Under the pieces are notes generated by a model. That model searched no databases and was not told the DNA's origin. It saw only the letters and a program-made list of their open reading frames with translations. A DNA stretch of 56,047 nt from Leptospira biflexa (GTDB lineage Bacteria > Spirochaetota > DYNZ01): the NCBI GenBank assembly GCA_020720805.1, contig DYNZ01000012.1, positions 1 through 56,047 of the forward strand, given 5' to 3'. Shown here in pieces: positions 26,754-35,080 of the stretch (position 1 is the first letter of the stretch; every line of letters begins with the position of its first letter). The position numbers and the translations under genes were made by a program.

Positions 26754-27821
26754 TCAGGAAACCAGCTCTTCTTCGCCAGCGCGGGCAACAACTATCTCCC
26801 CCTGGTCTTCCAGTTTGCGGATGATACCCACGATCTTCTGCTGTGCCTCTTCCACATCTTTTAAGCGGATAGGACCCATAAACTCCATATCTTCCTGAAG
26901 CAGTGAGGCGGCTCGCTTGGACATATTGCGAAAGATTTTCTCCTGGACATCTGAATCCACGCTCTTTAGAGCCTTGGCCAGTTCCTGCATATCCACTTCG
27001 CGCATAACCTTTTGTATCGCCCGGTCGTCGAGTAGAACGATATCCTCGAAAACAAACATCTTCTTTTTGATCTCTTCGGCAAGCTCCGGATCTTCTTCTT
27101 CCAGTGCCTCGATGATGATCTTTTCGGTACCTCGGTCTACAAGGTTGAGAATCTCGACAACAGTATCAATACCACCCGCTGAGGTATAATCTTCCGAGGC
27201 TAGGGTAGAGAGCTTCCGCTCGAGAACACGCTCAACTTCGCGCAGAACATCCGGAGAGGTACGATCCATGATTGCGATACGGCGCGCTACATCAGCTTGG
27301 ATCTGATGCGGCAGACCTCCAAGTATCTGGCTTGCTTTATTGGGTTCCAGGTAGGCAAGGATCAAGGCGATTGTTTGGGGGTGCTCGCCCTGAATAAAGT
27401 TAAGAAGATGAGCTGGATCTGTCCGCCGTACCAAGTCAAATGGTCTTACCTGAAGTGATGATGTCAAACGGTTGACGATATCAATGGCTTTTTGTGTTCC
27501 TAGCGCGCGCTCCAGAATTTCGCGGGCGTAATCTATCCCCCCCTGGGCAATGAAGTCCTGCGCCATCATGATTTCCTGAAACTCCAGCAACACCGCATCC
27601 TTTTCGTCGGGTGTCACTTTATCCAGACGGGCGATCTCAAACGTAAGCTGCTCCACCTCGTCCTCGCGCAGGTGTTTAAAAATCTCCGAGGACACCTCTG
27701 AACCAAGGGTGATCAGAAAGATGGCCGCTTTTTGTCTTCCCGTTAAGGGCTGTTTTTTTGATTGCAGCATAATTTTGCCGGTCAATGGGGAGTTCTTCAA
27801 ATTAGGAAATATCTTTGGCAT
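26754..27821 (-). CDS. fliG: Flagellar motor switch protein FliG, spirochaete type
   Basis: About 355 residues (start uncertain: ATG at 27821, or 27770 for a shorter form). Rotor protein at the C-ring that couples stator torque to the flagellum. The whole length reads as spirochaete FliG: LTGRQKAAIFLITLGSEVSSEIFKHL at the start, HPQTIALILAYL (the EHPQTIA loop), MDRTSPDVLREVERVLERKL, and a C-terminal domain with the charged torque helix (DDRAIQKVMREVDMQELAKALK). Spirochaetes usually encode two or more FliG proteins. This copy stands outside any flagellar operon, the first hint that it may be one paralogue of several. No Shine-Dalgarno sequence is clear. Confidence 0.93.
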   Translation of the reverse strand: MPKIFPNLKNSPLTGKIMLQSKKQPLTGRQKAAIFLITLGSEVSSEIFKHLREDEVEQLTFEIARLDKVTPDEKDAVLLEFQEIMMAQDFIAQGGIDYAREILERALGTQKAIDIVNRLTSSLQVRPFDLVRRTDPAHLLNFIQGEHPQTIALILAYLEPNKASQILGGLPHQIQADVARRIAIMDRTSPDVLREVERVLERKLSTLASEDYTSAGGIDTVVEILNLVDRGTEKIIIEALEEEDPELAEEIKKKMFVFEDIVLLDDRAIQKVMREVDMQELAKALKSVDSDVQEKIFRNMSKRAASLLQEDMEFMGPIRLKDVEEAQQKIVGIIRKLEDQGEIVVARAGEEELVS

Positions 27822-27986
27822 TATTACGGGTTCAATGCTACTTTTCAATTAAAATATTATGTCGCTTCTTTTTTTTTCATTTTTTTTCTGGAAAGGGGAG
27901 ACAAAGCCAATTGGCAGAAAAAATCTATTTACATAATGATAGGATAAGCTGATTTTTGCAAAATCCTTACATCGGAGAGCATCCCT

Positions 27987-30878
27987 TTGAACCTTTCGAA
28001 TGACTGCCGTGATTGCAAAACCCTGATTGTTGACGACGATCCAGTCACTCTATTACTGCTTGAAAGGTTTTTAATGCATCGGGGTCATGAAGTCTCCAAA
28101 TTTTCCACCGCAGAACAGGGTCTTGCAACTTTCCGTACACGCCAGCACTCCCTGGTGATCACGGATTATATGCTGGATGGTATGGATGGAATTGAATTTA
28201 CCCGACGTATCCGTGAGCTTCCCGGCGGTGATTTAACGGTGATAGTGGTGATAACCGCGCTTGACGAGGTAGAGGATCTGCAAAGGGTTCTGGATGCAGG
28301 AGCCGATGATTATCTACTCAAGCCCATCGAAAAAAAGATGATTCAGATTCGCATGATCATAGCGGAAAATCTCGTACGCAATAAGGTCAAACGAAAACAG
28401 GCTCTGGAGGAGATCAGACGCAGCCGCCAGGAGTACAAGCGGCTTTTTGATGAGTCCCCTTTGGCGATGATGATCCATGATGGGGAGAGATTTTTGTTTT
28501 TGAACGCCTCTGCTCGCGAATTGCTGGGAATCCCCGTGGATTCAGGCGAGCAGCAACCGCTGCTAATCGATTTTATTCATCCGTCCTGTGTACCTGATGT
28601 AAAAAAGCGAATCGATTTTATGCGGCAGACCCGGCAAGCTGTTGAACTCCATGAAGAGAAGATGATCCGGCAGGATGGACAGGTTATTGATGTTCTGGCT
28701 AAAGGGATGCTTGTACGTTTTGGGGATAAAGAGGCAATTCAGAGTTTTGCCATTGATATTACGGAGAAAAAGAAAAACGAAGAGATGCTTCATATCCTGT
28801 CGAGCTCTCTGGAGCAGAGCTCGGTTTCTGTAATGATAACGGATGTTCATGGCAGAATAGAGTATGTGAATCAGAAATTTATGCAGGTTACAGATTACTC
28901 TCTGGATGAGTTAAAGGGACAGGATCCACGACTGATTCAATCTGGACTGCATGACCCAGCGATGTACGAAAATTTATGGCAGACTGTGAAAACCGGTTCC
29001 CAGTGGCAGGGAGAGATATGCCATAAAACCAAACAGGGCGAACTAGTTTGGGAGTATGTCTCGATATCTCCCATTTATAGCTCGAATGGGGAGATCATCC
29101 GTTTTTTTATGGCGGCGGAAAATATAACAGAGCTAAAATCCAATCGGGATGCGTTGCGGGACAGCGAGGAGCGTTTTGCCCTGGCCTCGATTGGTTCTCA
29201 TGATGGTTTGTGGGACTGGAAAATTCATGAAGATGAAGTTTTTCTTTCACCTCGCTGGAAGCAGACCCTTGGTTTTGATGAGAATGAGATAAAAAATCAT
29301 ATGGATGAGTGGTACCAGCGGGTGCATCCAGATGATATTGCCTTGTTTAAGGGAGATTTGCAGGATCACCTTCGTGGCTTTTCTCCCCATTTTGAGAATG
29401 AGTGCCGAGTTTTGCATAAGGATGGCAACTATCGCTGGATCCTCAGTAGAGCTGTTGCCATGTTTGATAATTCGGGTTCGGCCTACCGCATTGCTGGATC
29501 GATTACCGATATAACCTCACGTAAAAAGGCGGAAGAGAAGATTATCCATGACGCCTTTTACGATACTTTGACAAACCTTCCAAACCTAAAGCTCTTCATG
29601 GATCGATTGACAAGCGTCATTGCCCGCGCCCGCCGTCATGATAATTACTTTGTAGCAGTTCTATTTGTCGATATCGATCGATTGAAGGTTATCAATGATA
29701 GCCTCGGGCATCGTATTGGTGATCTGGTGATAAAGGAGATTGGCAGTCGTTTAATGGATTGCGTTCGCTCTGGGGATACTGTTGCCCGAATCAGCGGCGA
29801 CTCCTTTGTGGCATTGTTGGATGATCTGAGCGATTTTAGTGATGGTATCTATATTGTAAAGCGGATGCAGAAAAAAGTAAACCAGCCGGTTTATGTAGAG
29901 GGTCATGAAATCGTTGTCACAGTTAGTATTGGCATTAGCGTTAATTCTGTAAAAAATGAGACGGCTGATGATCTCATTCGATTTGCTAATATTGCCATGA
30001 GCAAGGTCAAAGCGCAGGGTCGGAATAATTTTCGGCGCTATCAGCAGGAGATGAGCCGCGAGGTGCTGGAGAGACTTGATCTGGAAAATAGATTGTACCA
30101 TGCCATAAAAAACGAGGAGCTGAGCATCCATTACCAACCGCAGGTGGATATCCAGAAGGGGACATTGGTCGGATTTGAGGCCTTGCTGCGCTGGCATAAT
30201 GCCGATCTAGGCAGCATATCTCCTGGGCAATTTATCCCCATAGCGGAGGATACCGGACTGATCGTTCCAATTGGCGAATGGGTGCTGCGCGAGGTGTGCC
30301 GCCAGATTGACGAATGGCGCCGCGTTTTTCATGTAGGTTTGATGGTGGCAGTGAATTTTAGTGCGCGGCAATTCCAGCAGGAGAATCTTTTGGAAATGAT
30401 CCAGTCATCCATGGATCAGTATCAAATTGACACATCTTTGCTGGATATGGAGATCACCGAGAGTATTGTAATGGATAATATAGACTCTGCGATCTCAAAA
30501 ATCAACAGCATCAAAGAGCTGGGTATAAAAATTTCTATCGATGATTTTGGCACAGGATACTCCTCTTTGAATTATCTGAAGCAGCTACCCCTGGATAAAC
30601 TGAAGATAGACCAATCTTTTGTGTGCGGGGTTCCGAGAGACCCTGATAACATGGCCATTACCAATGCGATCATCGGATTGGCGCGTAGCCTGGGATTAGA
30701 TTTGATTGCTGAGGGCGTAGAAACAGTAGAGCAGTTAATGTACCTTAAAGAAAACGGATGCTACAAAATTCAGGGCTATCTGTTCAGTAAACCTTTGTCT
30801 GTTCCTGATGTTAATGAGCTGATTCGGGCAGGGGAGTTTCCCATGAATATTTATAAAAAAATTTTTCCAACAACCTGA
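27987..30878 (+). CDS. REC-PAS-PAS-PAS-GGDEF-EAL protein, probable c-di-GMP phosphodiesterase
   Basis: 963 residues. A receiver domain (about 10-130; DDD acidic pocket, phospho-acceptor Asp60 in VITDYMLDG, Lys in LLKPIEKK) means a histidine kinase controls it. Three PAS domains follow (about 148-265, 268-385, 395-515). The GGDEF domain is degenerate (SGDSF near residue 603) and probably not a cyclase. The EAL domain is complete: EALLRW, ITESIV, DDFGTGYSSL, KIDQSF, AEGVE. The start is a TTG, supported by GGAG 9 nt upstream. It is followed after 9 nt by the WbuC-like cupin gene. No cognate kinase is adjacent; the soluble hybrid kinase at the left edge is a candidate only. Confidence 0.93.
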   Translation: MNLSNDCRDCKTLIVDDDPVTLLLLERFLMHRGHEVSKFSTAEQGLATFRTRQHSLVITDYMLDGMDGIEFTRRIRELPGGDLTVIVVITALDEVEDLQRVLDAGADDYLLKPIEKKMIQIRMIIAENLVRNKVKRKQALEEIRRSRQEYKRLFDESPLAMMIHDGERFLFLNASARELLGIPVDSGEQQPLLIDFIHPSCVPDVKKRIDFMRQTRQAVELHEEKMIRQDGQVIDVLAKGMLVRFGDKEAIQSFAIDITEKKKNEEMLHILSSSLEQSSVSVMITDVHGRIEYVNQKFMQVTDYSLDELKGQDPRLIQSGLHDPAMYENLWQTVKTGSQWQGEICHKTKQGELVWEYVSISPIYSSNGEIIRFFMAAENITELKSNRDALRDSEERFALASIGSHDGLWDWKIHEDEVFLSPRWKQTLGFDENEIKNHMDEWYQRVHPDDIALFKGDLQDHLRGFSPHFENECRVLHKDGNYRWILSRAVAMFDNSGSAYRIAGSITDITSRKKAEEKIIHDAFYDTLTNLPNLKLFMDRLTSVIARARRHDNYFVAVLFVDIDRLKVINDSLGHRIGDLVIKEIGSRLMDCVRSGDTVARISGDSFVALLDDLSDFSDGIYIVKRMQKKVNQPVYVEGHEIVVTVSIGISVNSVKNETADDLIRFANIAMSKVKAQGRNNFRRYQQEMSREVLERLDLENRLYHAIKNEELSIHYQPQVDIQKGTLVGFEALLRWHNADLGSISPGQFIPIAEDTGLIVPIGEWVLREVCRQIDEWRRVFHVGLMVAVNFSARQFQQENLLEMIQSSMDQYQIDTSLLDMEITESIVMDNIDSAISKINSIKELGIKISIDDFGTGYSSLNYLKQLPLDKLKIDQSFVCGVPRDPDNMAITNAIIGLARSLGLDLIAEGVETVEQLMYLKENGCYKIQGYLFSKPLSVPDVNELIRAGEFPMNIYKKIFPTT

Positions 30879-30887
30879 GACAAAGAT

Positions 30888-31427
30888 GTGAAACACCCCG
30901 CGCAATGGCAGCTTCTAAACTCTGCATTATTTGACTCCCTGGAATCGCAGGCGCGTAGCCATCCTCGATTGAGAATAAATTATAACTTACATCAAAACCT
31001 TGATGAGCCGGTTCATCGCTTTTTAAATGTTCTTATACGGGGAACCTATATCACTCCTCATCGCCATATAGATCCGCCCAAATTTGAGAGCTTTCTGGTT
31101 CTGCGTGGTACTCTGCTCTTCTTTTTTTTTGATGATACCGGGTCTATTACGGACATTCTGTTGGCGGGAGACTCTGCAGGAGCTTATGGAACGGTGACCG
31201 GGGTAGATATCCAGCCCGGCGTTTGGCATACCCTGCTGCCGGTTTCGGAAAGCGCAGTCTGCTTTGAGGTCAAGCCAGGTCCCTATCGAGAGAGTTCGGA
31301 TAAGGATTTCGCGCTCTGGGCACCCAGAGAACATCGCGCTGCCTTGCAGGAAATTGTCGCCTATCAGGAAACATTAATGCAGGCAGCGCGGGATTTTGGT
31401 ATTTGCCAGAAAGAAATTGGTTTTTAG
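30888..31427 (+). CDS. WbuC-like cupin-fold metalloprotein
   Basis: 179 residues, small cupin protein like WbuC (found in O-antigen gene clusters). Motifs: RFLNVLIRGTYITPHRHIDPPKFESFLVLRG holds the first cupin motif (PHRH...K.E), and DIQPGVWHTLLP the second (PGxWH). Metal ligands are the two His, Glu and the distal His. GTG start, 9 nt after the REC-GGDEF-EAL stop, so cotranscribed. Function unknown; the WbuC name implies a surface polysaccharide link, which would fit a c-di-GMP-controlled unit, but that is inference. Confidence 0.83.
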   Translation: MKHPAQWQLLNSALFDSLESQARSHPRLRINYNLHQNLDEPVHRFLNVLIRGTYITPHRHIDPPKFESFLVLRGTLLFFFFDDTGSITDILLAGDSAGAYGTVTGVDIQPGVWHTLLPVSESAVCFEVKPGPYRESSDKDFALWAPREHRAALQEIVAYQETLMQAARDFGICQKEIGF

Positions 31428-31433
31428 TAAATT

Positions 31434-32039
31434 TTATGCCTGGATAAAAACGAGGCGTCCCCGGATTGAGAGGCGATCATCGCATATCAGTTGAACAGCC
31501 TCAATCAAAGCCAGATGCTCCTGTTCCAGGATGCGGTTGCTTAAGGATTCTTCTGTGTCAGAAGTATAGACAGGAACCTGTCTCTGTAGAATAATCGGAC
31601 CCGTGTCCACGCCGCTATCCACAAAATGGACGGTGCAGCCGCTCACTTTGACACCGTAATCGAGGGCTTGTTTTTGGGAGTGGATACCGGGGAAAGAGGG
31701 CAATAGACTGGGATGGATGTTTATGACGCGCAGTTTGAAGTGATCCACAAACGCAGGTGAAAGAATTTTCATGTAGCCTGCACAAACAAGGAGGTCCGTG
31801 CCGGCCTTGTCCAGCGCATCTATGGCGCGCGCTTCAAAACCATCCCGGTCGTTCTCTTCCTTCCATGATAGGGGCAGAACAGGGAAGCCGATCTGTTGAG
31901 CCAGTCCGATTGCTCCCGCTTCTTTATTTGAGGTGATTAATAAACCTGGAGCAGCAACGATCAGACCATTCTGCATGGCCTGCGCCACTGCGAAAAAATT
32001 GCTACCCCTGCCTGAGGCCAGAAAAGAAATTTTTTTCAT
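31434..32039 (-). CDS. purN: Phosphoribosylglycinamide formyltransferase
   Basis: 201 residues; transfers the formyl group of 10-formyl-tetrahydrofolate to GAR in purine synthesis. Seen: FLASGRGSNF (phosphate-binding start), VCAGYMKILSPAFV, and the catalytic blocks NIHPSLLPSFPG (Asn, His) and GCTVHFVDSGVDTGPII (Asp). AGGA lies 7 nt before the ATG. It is the last gene of a three-gene minus-strand unit (22 nt after the MaoC-like gene), an unusual partner for a hydratase pair. It converges on the WbuC-like gene with 6 nt between the stops. Confidence 0.95.
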   Translation of the reverse strand: MKKISFLASGRGSNFFAVAQAMQNGLIVAAPGLLITSNKEAGAIGLAQQIGFPVLPLSWKEENDRDGFEARAIDALDKAGTDLLVCAGYMKILSPAFVDHFKLRVINIHPSLLPSFPGIHSQKQALDYGVKVSGCTVHFVDSGVDTGPIILQRQVPVYTSDTEESLSNRILEQEHLALIEAVQLICDDRLSIRGRLVFIQA

Positions 32040-32061
32040 TTTTTTGTCCTATAACCGGTTT

Positions 32062-32475
32062 TTAACTGCAGCGGACTACCACGTCGCCTTTGGCTTTGAC
32101 ATCGCCGGAGGGACCTTCTGCCTGCAAGAAGATCACTGCACTTCTGTCTTCGCTTTGCAGTTTTTTTACAGTTGCGGACAACACCAGCGCTTCGCCTGGT
32201 TTGGTCATATTCGCAAATTTTACCTCGATGGCGCTAACCAGGGTTGGATCCGTGAATGAGCTGACCAGTTGACCAAGCATACCCATGATCAGCATACCAT
32301 GGGCAATGGTGCCGTCCAGTCCCTGGCTGCGGGCAAATGTTTCGTCATTGTGGATCGGATTAAAATCGCCACTAGCACCTGCGTAGCGTACCAGTTGCGC
32401 ATGAGTAATAGGATCCTTGCGGAGACGAGCGATCTCCTGTTTGGGTTGAAGAGATTCAAATGATAGCTGCAGCAT
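32062..32475 (-). CDS. MaoC-like hotdog dehydratase, catalytic subunit
   Basis: 137 residues with a hotdog fold, R-specific enoyl hydratase/dehydratase type. The GDFNPIHND motif (Asp37, His42) is the catalytic dyad of MaoC enzymes, followed by the AHGMLIMGMLGQLV helix. It forms a pair with the next gene upstream (gap 3 nt), which keeps the fold but lacks the His. The arrangement resembles the HadA/HadB-type heterodimeric 3-hydroxyacyl dehydratases of actinobacteria: one catalytic and one substrate-binding subunit. Expected substrate: a 3-hydroxyacyl thioester (CoA or ACP). Confidence 0.85.
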   Translation of the reverse strand: MLQLSFESLQPKQEIARLRKDPITHAQLVRYAGASGDFNPIHNDETFARSQGLDGTIAHGMLIMGMLGQLVSSFTDPTLVSAIEVKFANMTKPGEALVLSATVKKLQSEDRSAVIFLQAEGPSGDVKAKGDVVVRCS

Positions 32476-32478
32476 ACT

Positions 32479-32922
32479 TTACTCCTGATCTGTTTTCACC
32501 ACAATGGTCATGCGGGTTGTTAATACAGGCTCCTGATGATCATTGGTATAGGTAGTCTCAAAGGTAACCATATTGAGCTTACCTGGCCTGACGTCGCTAA
32601 TCTCCATCTGGCCGTGTACAGTTGTCCCCGGATAGATGGGTTTGTGATAGAGGTACTCTTCCTTCATGTGCAGTAGTTTGCCCGTATCGATACCTGCTGA
32701 GCGCATATTTTCCCAAAGCTGCGGAAAGCCCCAGAAGGTAAAGAGAGTCGGAAAACTCAGGGGAATGGGCGTGTCTGGATGTCCTTCTGCCTGGGCATTG
32801 CCCTTATTCAGAAAAAGGGGGTTACTGTCGCCAATGGCGAGGCAGAATTCACGGATTTTATTTTTTTCGACAGTGTATTGAAAAGGTTCAAATTTACGGC
32901 CGATCAGGGTTTTATCTACCAT
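32479..32922 (-). CDS. MaoC N-terminal-like hotdog subunit (non-catalytic partner)
   Basis: 147 residues, FAS1-like dehydratase/HadA type. VEKNKIREFCLAIGDSNPLFLN keeps the GDxNP fold motif, but the catalytic His of MaoC enzymes is missing; the catalytic His lies in the partner gene 3 nt downstream. IGRKFEPFQYTVE at the start and HMKEEYLYHKPIYPGTTVHGQMEI are typical of the family. It heads a transcript of two hotdog genes and purN. A MITE-like element lies 35 nt upstream of its start codon and may carry or displace the promoter. Confidence 0.84.
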   Translation of the reverse strand: MVDKTLIGRKFEPFQYTVEKNKIREFCLAIGDSNPLFLNKGNAQAEGHPDTPIPLSFPTLFTFWGFPQLWENMRSAGIDTGKLLHMKEEYLYHKPIYPGTTVHGQMEISDVRPGKLNMVTFETTYTNDHQEPVLTTRMTIVVKTDQE

Positions 32923-32956
32923 GGCTTTTATCCCGATTGCAATGATCTCTTTTTTT

Positions 32957-33062
32957 CAATTATGATTCCTTATCTTTGTGGGGGTGGGAAATATACATTT
33001 TTTTTGAGAATGAGAAAAATTTGTATATTCGCCAACCAAAAAATCTTAAGGTAGAATCATTG
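32957..33062. mobile_element. MITE-like element, short copy
   Basis: About 106 nt bounded by CAATTATGATTCCTTA on the left and an inverted match (CAATGATTCTACCTTA on the complement) on the right. The two arms pair imperfectly through most of the element (the complement of the right arm, GAATATACAAATTTTTCTCATTC, matches the left arm AAATATACATTTTTTTTGAGAATG in part). The right arm also matches 48733-48790 closely (GAGAATGAGAAAAATTTGTATATT against AAGAATGAGAAAAAATTCGTATATT). No transposase gene is present. The flanks are T-rich and give no exact target duplication. Confidence 0.6.
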
Positions 33063-33150
33063 ATTTTATTTTCTACTTGGTATAAGCGCAGGTGCAGTAA
33101 ATTTGGCAAATCATTTTTCAGGAAACGTTAAAAAGAGGGCGGAGCGGATT

Positions 33151-33328
33151 TTATACCAATAGGCATCGATGCTTCGATAAACTTTGATGGTGAGCCTACG
33201 ATGCATCGAGCTTGTCGAGATGTCGAACCACAGCACAAGATTTACTTCGACAAGCTCAGTACAAGTGACCGGTTGGGCAATGCCATAACCGCGTCCTTTT
33301 GGCACAAAGACCATTGCAAACAGTATAG
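33151..33328 (-). repeat. Dispersed intergenic repeat, inverted copy (copy 3)
   Basis: Reads on the minus strand like the element at 15798-16020: TACTGTTTGCAATGG, GTGCCAAAAGGACG, a 65-bp block (33231-33295) exactly identical to 15922-15986, then GAAGCATCGATGCC and TATTGGTATAAAA. It lacks about 90 nt present in the longer copy and has about 45 extra nt in its right half (TTCGACATCTCGAC, CATCGTAGGCTCACC). Together with the MITE-like element it fills the 419-nt gap before the lipoate ligase gene and ends 14 nt before that start codon, so it forms the leader of that gene. Confidence 0.85.
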
Positions 33329-33341
33329 GAGAGGACTTGCT

Positions 33342-34217
33342 ATGGAAAACTATCCCTTGTGGATTTTGCAGGATCGTTGTCTAAGTCGAAGATCAGATTT
33401 TTTTTTGGCAGCAGAAAAATTTTTTTATGATGAGTTGCTGCGTCAAGGTCAGCAGCCGATCTTGATCTATCTCTGGGAAACGATCCATCCAGCGCTGGTT
33501 TTAGGGATTGGCCAGGATAGCAGGCAGGAGGTATATCTTGATAGGGCCAGAGGGGAAGGTGTCCCCGTACTAAGGCGTCGTTCCGGCGGTGGTACTGTAG
33601 TTCACGCGCCTGGCAACCTTTGCTATTCCCTATTTCTGCCGTTGTCGTGGGATGTCGCATTGAGGGAGGTCGTCTCCTCCTTTTTTTATGTCGGCTCCTG
33701 GGTTAGCAGGGCGCTGGAGGAGCTTGCGGTTTGCGCCCGTGTCGTTCCGTTATCGGATATTGCGGTCTGCCACCCCGAAGAGCCTACCACGATGAGAAAG
33801 GTCAGCGGAAACGCTCAATGGCGGCGGCGTCACTATCTGCTGCAGCATGGGACGCTTCTTTTTCAATATGATCCGCTCTTATGGGAGCGGTTGCTGCAGG
33901 AACCGCTCAAGCAGCCCGATTACCGCCAAAAGCGCAGACACCGAGAGTTTGTGTTGCCCTTGGAACGTTTTGATGTCACTGTGGAACGGTGGCTTCCCTC
34001 GTTTCGCAGGGTGCTGCTCCAGGAGTGGGAGAAAAAGAGCGGACGCAAGCCTCGTGAAAATTTTTTTGATGTTCTTCTGATGGATGACGATAGCAGCTCC
34101 GCTGTTCAGCTTTTTGCTACAGACCATTATGGCGCTCTGGAAAAAATGACACTGGATCTTTATGGTCAACAGGAGAGCATTGACCTGTCCGTTTGGCATT
34201 GCGATCATTCGTCATGA
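33342..34217 (+). CDS. Lipoate-protein ligase A-like protein
   Basis: 291 residues of the BPL/LplA fold. Seen: RRRSGGGTVVHAPGNLCYSL (lipoyl-adenylate binding RRxSGGGxVxHxxGN motif) and KVSGNAQWRRRHYLLQHGTLLF, with the conserved Lys of KxSGxAQ that contacts the acyl-adenylate. It attaches lipoate or octanoate to carrier domains; whether it is a ligase (LplA) or a transferase (LipM-type) cannot be told from sequence. The ATG at 33342 has a strong GGAGAGGA ribosome site. The longer open frame from 33201 would translate the dispersed repeat and is rejected. The last 13 nt overlap the convergent tatD gene. Confidence 0.85.
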   Translation: MENYPLWILQDRCLSRRSDFFLAAEKFFYDELLRQGQQPILIYLWETIHPALVLGIGQDSRQEVYLDRARGEGVPVLRRRSGGGTVVHAPGNLCYSLFLPLSWDVALREVVSSFFYVGSWVSRALEELAVCARVVPLSDIAVCHPEEPTTMRKVSGNAQWRRRHYLLQHGTLLFQYDPLLWERLLQEPLKQPDYRQKRRHREFVLPLERFDVTVERWLPSFRRVLLQEWEKKSGRKPRENFFDVLLMDDDSSSAVQLFATDHYGALEKMTLDLYGQQESIDLSVWHCDHSS

Positions 34218-35035
34218 ACACCAAAGGCTTGCACAGAGTTCTGATAGATCCTTTCGGCTAGTTTTTCCTCATCCTCCTGCAACCTGGAGGCCAGAAATTT
34301 TAGGGTATGGGGTAGATAGGATGGATCATTGCCTTGCCCGCGAAAAGGCACAGGTGTCAGATAGGGAGCATCAGTTTCAATCAAAATTCGATCCCGATCT
34401 GTGGCCAGCGCCGCCTCGTGCAGGTTGACCGCTTTAGGGAAGGTAACATTTCCGGCAAAGGAGATGAAGCAACCCAGCTTCTGGAAGCGGCGAGTTTGCC
34501 TGCTGTCCCCGGAGAAACAGTGCATGATGGTGCGAGGCAGGTTTGCGGCGTTGCTTAAGATGCGGTAACAATCTGCCAGGGCGTCAGAGTCATGATCCTG
34601 TCCGTCGCGGCAGTGGATAATGACGGTTTTCTCCAAATCCCGGGCCAAGTCGAGAAATCCAGCAAAAACCTCCTGCTGGCGCACTCTTTCATCACGGTCT
34701 TTGATCCAGTAGTAATCCAGCCCAACCTCACCGATGGCGACAAATCGCGGATCCGCTCTCTGTGCGCGCGCGGTCTCATGGATACGGCGAATCTCTTCAA
34801 TTTGCAGCATATCGTGAGACGGGTGGTAGCCAGCGGAGTAATAGACCCCAGGAAGAGCCGCTGCTATGCGAACCGCCTGATGGTTGGATTTTTCGTCGAT
34901 ACCGATATGTACGGCGCGGACGACATCCGCTTGTTGAGAGCGCTGCCAAAGCTCCTGAAGCCGTTCCCGGCTTATCTCTCCGCGCTCTTTATCCAGGATG
35001 AGGTCAAAATGGGTATGTGTGTCAAAAAGTTTCAT
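34205..35035 (-). CDS. tatD: TatD-family metal-dependent hydrolase/DNase
   Basis: 276 residues, TIM-barrel amidohydrolase-like nuclease. Metal-site motifs: FDTHTHFD (His7, His9), AIGEVGLDYYW (Glu), IIHCRDG, MHCFSGD and ETDAPYLTPVPFRG (Asp), all as expected for TatD/YcfH/YjjV proteins. Relatives have 3'-5' exonuclease or D-aminoacyl-tRNA deacylase-type roles. An AAAAGAAG stretch precedes the ATG. The 3' end overlaps the lipoate-ligase-like gene on the other strand by 13 nt. Confidence 0.93.
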   Translation of the reverse strand: MKLFDTHTHFDLILDKERGEISRERLQELWQRSQQADVVRAVHIGIDEKSNHQAVRIAAALPGVYYSAGYHPSHDMLQIEEIRRIHETARAQRADPRFVAIGEVGLDYYWIKDRDERVRQQEVFAGFLDLARDLEKTVIIHCRDGQDHDSDALADCYRILSNAANLPRTIMHCFSGDSRQTRRFQKLGCFISFAGNVTFPKAVNLHEAALATDRDRILIETDAPYLTPVPFRGQGNDPSYLPHTLKFLASRLQEDEEKLAERIYQNSVQAFGVHDE

Positions 35036-35080
35036 CTTCTTTTCATGTCCTATTCGGGGATTGTGTGGGTGTTGCGGTTT

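Noticed and set aside
33201-33341. N-terminal extension of the lipoate ligase-like frame
   Set aside because: It translates the inverted dispersed repeat; the ATG at 33342 has a strong GGAGAGGA site.
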